DNA from: Alangreenwoodia sp964438605
GTDB lineage: Bacteria; Bacillota; Clostridia; Peptostreptococcales; Anaerovoracaceae
Assembly: GCA_964438605.1 (NCBI GenBank)
Contig: CAYTKT010000036.1
Coordinates: forward strand, 1 to 22,323
Reading direction: 5' to 3'
Length of the DNA: 22,323 nucleotides
Part shown: positions 20,368 through 22,323 of the stretch, one piece after another
Numbering within the stretch: the first letter of the stretch is position 1
How the letters are laid out: each line of letters starts with the position of its first letter
Notes under the pieces: generated by a model
Told to the model about the DNA's origin: nothing
Database searches by the model: none
Seen by the model: only the letters and a program-made list of their open reading frames with translations
Translations under genes and position numbers: made by a program

Positions 20368-22095
20368 ATGGCGGAAAAATATAGGCCGCTGCCGATCGGC
20401 ACGGAGGATTTTAAGGAAATCATAGAAACAGGGTACTATTATGTGGATAAGACCTTGTTACTTCAAGATCTTCTTGATAATTTATCGAAAGTCACGCTCT
20501 TTACGCGCCCACGGCGATTTGGAAAGACTTTAAACATGAGTATGCTGAAATATTTCTTTGAGGATACGGGAGAGAAAGCGTTAAATGCGGAGCATCGTAC
20601 ACTGTTTGACGGGCTAAAGATTATGGATGCTGGGGAGAAATACACAAGCCAGATGCAGCAGTATCCGGTGATTTCGTTGACATTGAAATCCGCAAAGCAG
20701 GCTAATTTTGAGGATGCGTATTTTAAACTAAAGGAAGAAATTACGGACGAGTTTATCCGCCACCGGTCGATCCTGAGTGACAACAAATTAGAGGATTCTC
20801 AAAAAGAACAGTACCGGCGGATCATGGACGGAAAAGCGGAACAGAAAGAATATTCCGGTGCGCTGAAATTTCTGAGCAAGTGTCTTTTTCAAGCAACTGG
20901 GCAAAAGAGCATCATCCTGATCGACGAATACGATGTCCCACTGGAGAATTCCCATTTTCGCGGGTTTTATAATGAGATGATTGACTTTATCCGTTCCCTG
21001 TTTGAATCAGCTCTGAAGACAAATCCGAATCTTCAGTTCGCCGTGATTACCGGTTGTTTGCGCATCAGTCGAGAGAGCATCTTTACCGGACTGAACAACC
21101 TGGAGATTGTTTCGATTCTCAATGAAACGTATGGCGAACATTTCGGTTTCACCCCCCAAGAGGTAGAGGCGATGGCTGCGTATTACGGTGTGGAGGAGCG
21201 CATGGACGACATCCGCAGGTGGTATGACGGCTATCTGTTTGGAAATTCCGAAGTGTACAATCCCTGGAGCGTCGTCAACTTTATGAAAGCCCTGCACACA
21301 AACAAAAACGCCTTTGGCAAACCTTACTGGGCAAACACGAGTTCCAATGACATCGTGCGTGATTTGATCCGTCAGGCAGACAGTGTGACGCGGGACGAAC
21401 TGGAAACCTTAATGGCAGGGAAAACGATAAAAAAACGCGTCCATGAGGACATCACCTATGGAGAGATCAACGAGAATCAGGAAAATCTGTGGAACTTTTT
21501 ATTCTTTACCGGATATTTAAAGAAAATTTCGCAGAAATATGAGAACGATGAGATCTTTCTTACGCTAGCGATTCCAAATGTTGAGGTTTTGTCTATTTAC
21601 CGGGATCATATCCGAAAGTGGTTTGACGAGCAGATCAAGACGCGCGATTTCAGTTCTTTGTACCAGGCAATGCTGACAGGCGACGCGGAAACGCTGCAAA
21701 AGGAGCTGACGATGCTGTTGAAGCAGACGATCAGTTATATGGACAGTGCGGAAGCGTTTTACCATGGATTTTTAGCAGGTGTTTTAGCAAACATGGCACC
21801 TGACTACCGTGTGAAGTCAAACCGCGAATCAGGAAAAGGACGTTATGATCTCTGCGTGTTTCACGGTGTGGACTCCGAAAAACCGGCAGCTGTTATCGAA
21901 CTGAAGTTGGCGGAAAGCATCAGCAAGCGCAGTATGGAAGAGGCTGCGCAAACGGCGTTGTCACAGATCACGGAGAAAGACTATCAGGAAGAACTGATGA
22001 TGGAAGGCTACACGGAATGCTGGCACATCGGCATCGCCTTTTTTCGTAAGCAGTGTCGGGTGAAGATGGAGAAAGCAGAGATTTCTGTCGAGTAA
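20368..22095 (+). CDS. AAA-ATPase-like protein with C-terminal PD-(D/E)XK nuclease domain
   Basis: 575 residues. The N-terminal part matches the AAA-ATPase-like family (PF09820 type): PLPIGTEDFKEIIETGYYYV near 8-27, a P-loop variant RPRRFGKT at 47-54, and Walker B IILIDEYD at 182-189. The C-terminal part matches the PD-(D/E)XK family usually paired with it (PF08011 type): GRYD (Asp494), IELK (Glu511, Lys513) and Gln533 in SQITEKDY. AGGAGG precedes ATG by 5 bases. These proteins are multi-copy in many gut Clostridia and Bacteroidetes; their role is not established, and a part in mobile-element or defence biology is only inference. A second copy begins 47 bases after the stop. Confidence 0.9.
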   Translation: MAEKYRPLPIGTEDFKEIIETGYYYVDKTLLLQDLLDNLSKVTLFTRPRRFGKTLNMSMLKYFFEDTGEKALNAEHRTLFDGLKIMDAGEKYTSQMQQYPVISLTLKSAKQANFEDAYFKLKEEITDEFIRHRSILSDNKLEDSQKEQYRRIMDGKAEQKEYSGALKFLSKCLFQATGQKSIILIDEYDVPLENSHFRGFYNEMIDFIRSLFESALKTNPNLQFAVITGCLRISRESIFTGLNNLEIVSILNETYGEHFGFTPQEVEAMAAYYGVEERMDDIRRWYDGYLFGNSEVYNPWSVVNFMKALHTNKNAFGKPYWANTSSNDIVRDLIRQADSVTRDELETLMAGKTIKKRVHEDITYGEINENQENLWNFLFFTGYLKKISQKYENDEIFLTLAIPNVEVLSIYRDHIRKWFDEQIKTRDFSSLYQAMLTGDAETLQKELTMLLKQTISYMDSAEAFYHGFLAGVLANMAPDYRVKSNRESGKGRYDLCVFHGVDSEKPAAVIELKLAESISKRSMEEAAQTALSQITEKDYQEELMMEGYTECWHIGIAFFRKQCRVKMEKAEISVE

Positions 22096-22142
22096 GGAAG
22101 AAGTGATGGAAATGAGAAATCAAAAAAGGGTGGAGTGTTGTT

Positions 22143-22323
22143 ATGGGAATGGAATATAGGCCGCTGCCAATCGGCACGGAGGATTTTAAGGAAATCATAG
22201 AAGAAGAGTTTTATTATGTGGATAAGACGTTGCTGATCAAAGATCTTCTTGATAATTTATCGAAAGTTACGCTCTTCACGCGCCCACGGCGATTTGGAAA
22301 GACGCTGAACATGAGTATGTTGA
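22143..22323 (+). CDS. Second tandem AAA-ATPase-like gene, cut by the window edge
   Basis: The first 60 codons of a paralogue of the preceding gene: YRPLPIGTEDFKEIIE, YYVDKTLL, DLLDNLSKVTLFTRPRRFG, KTLNMSML. Over the 181 bases available I count 24 differences from the first copy, about 87% identity, with long identical blocks. ATG 22143 follows a GGAG about 9 bases upstream. The rest, including any nuclease domain, lies outside the window. Confidence 0.88.
   Translation, partial: MGMEYRPLPIGTEDFKEIIEEEFYYVDKTLLIKDLLDNLSKVTLFTRPRRFGKTLNMSML

Noticed and set aside
22096..22142. Separate small gene between the tandem AAA copies
   Set aside because: The gap is only 47 bases and serves as the leader and ribosome binding site of the second copy.

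Overview
The window looks like the chromosome of an anaerobic Gram-positive bacterium of the class Clostridia. The evidence is protein-level: a Firmicutes-type ECF transporter module, a DAHP synthase with an N-terminal ferredoxin-like domain, an S-layer-homology (SLH) surface protein, paired AAA-ATPase-like/PD-(D/E)XK genes of the kind common in gut Clostridia, and strong AGGAGG-type ribosome binding sites. The species cannot be named from the sequence alone.

Layout. Bases 1-442 (minus strand) hold the start of a tyrosine recombinase running off the left edge. From about 11.4 kb down to 0.6 kb nearly everything is one minus-strand block, read in this order: aroF (DAHP synthase), aroB, aroA, aroC, chorismate mutase, ecfA1, ecfA2, ecfT, trmB, then an intrinsic terminator near 612-656. 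A sigma-A-type promoter (11365-11393) starts the block. Behind it lies a 30-codon leader ORF with nine aromatic codons (Trp, Phe, Tyr), then an intrinsic terminator, then aroF: the layout of a ribosome-mediated attenuator sensing aromatic amino acids. A second candidate promoter with repeat elements lies before aroA.

Plus strand, 12.0-14.9 kb: an ABC-F ATPase (Uup-like) followed closely by an ADP-dependent NAD(P)H-hydrate dehydratase. From 14.9 to 15.57 kb is a long, structured, gene-free leader with promoter-like elements on both strands and an intrinsic terminator only 82 bases before a 1117-residue secreted SLH protein. From 18.9 to 20.37 kb is an accessory stretch with inverted repeats, a small protein resembling only the DNA-binding end of a serine recombinase, a candidate structured RNA ending in a 14-bp terminator stem, and a promoter. 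The right end holds one complete and one truncated tandem copy of an AAA-ATPase-like/PD-(D/E)XK protein.

How it works together. Five of the biosynthetic genes carry flux from PEP plus erythrose-4-phosphate to chorismate and on to prephenate (aroE, aroK and dehydroquinase are not here). The ECF genes supply the energising module for vitamin or cofactor uptake; no substrate-binding S component is in the window.

Most notable: (1) the aromatic leader-peptide attenuator; (2) several otherwise conserved proteins (AroA twice, TrmB, NnrD, and the recombinase) are interrupted by low-complexity, probably disordered inserts, one of them containing a 9-bp tandem repeat; (3) two unannotated candidate structured RNA loci flanking the SLH gene.
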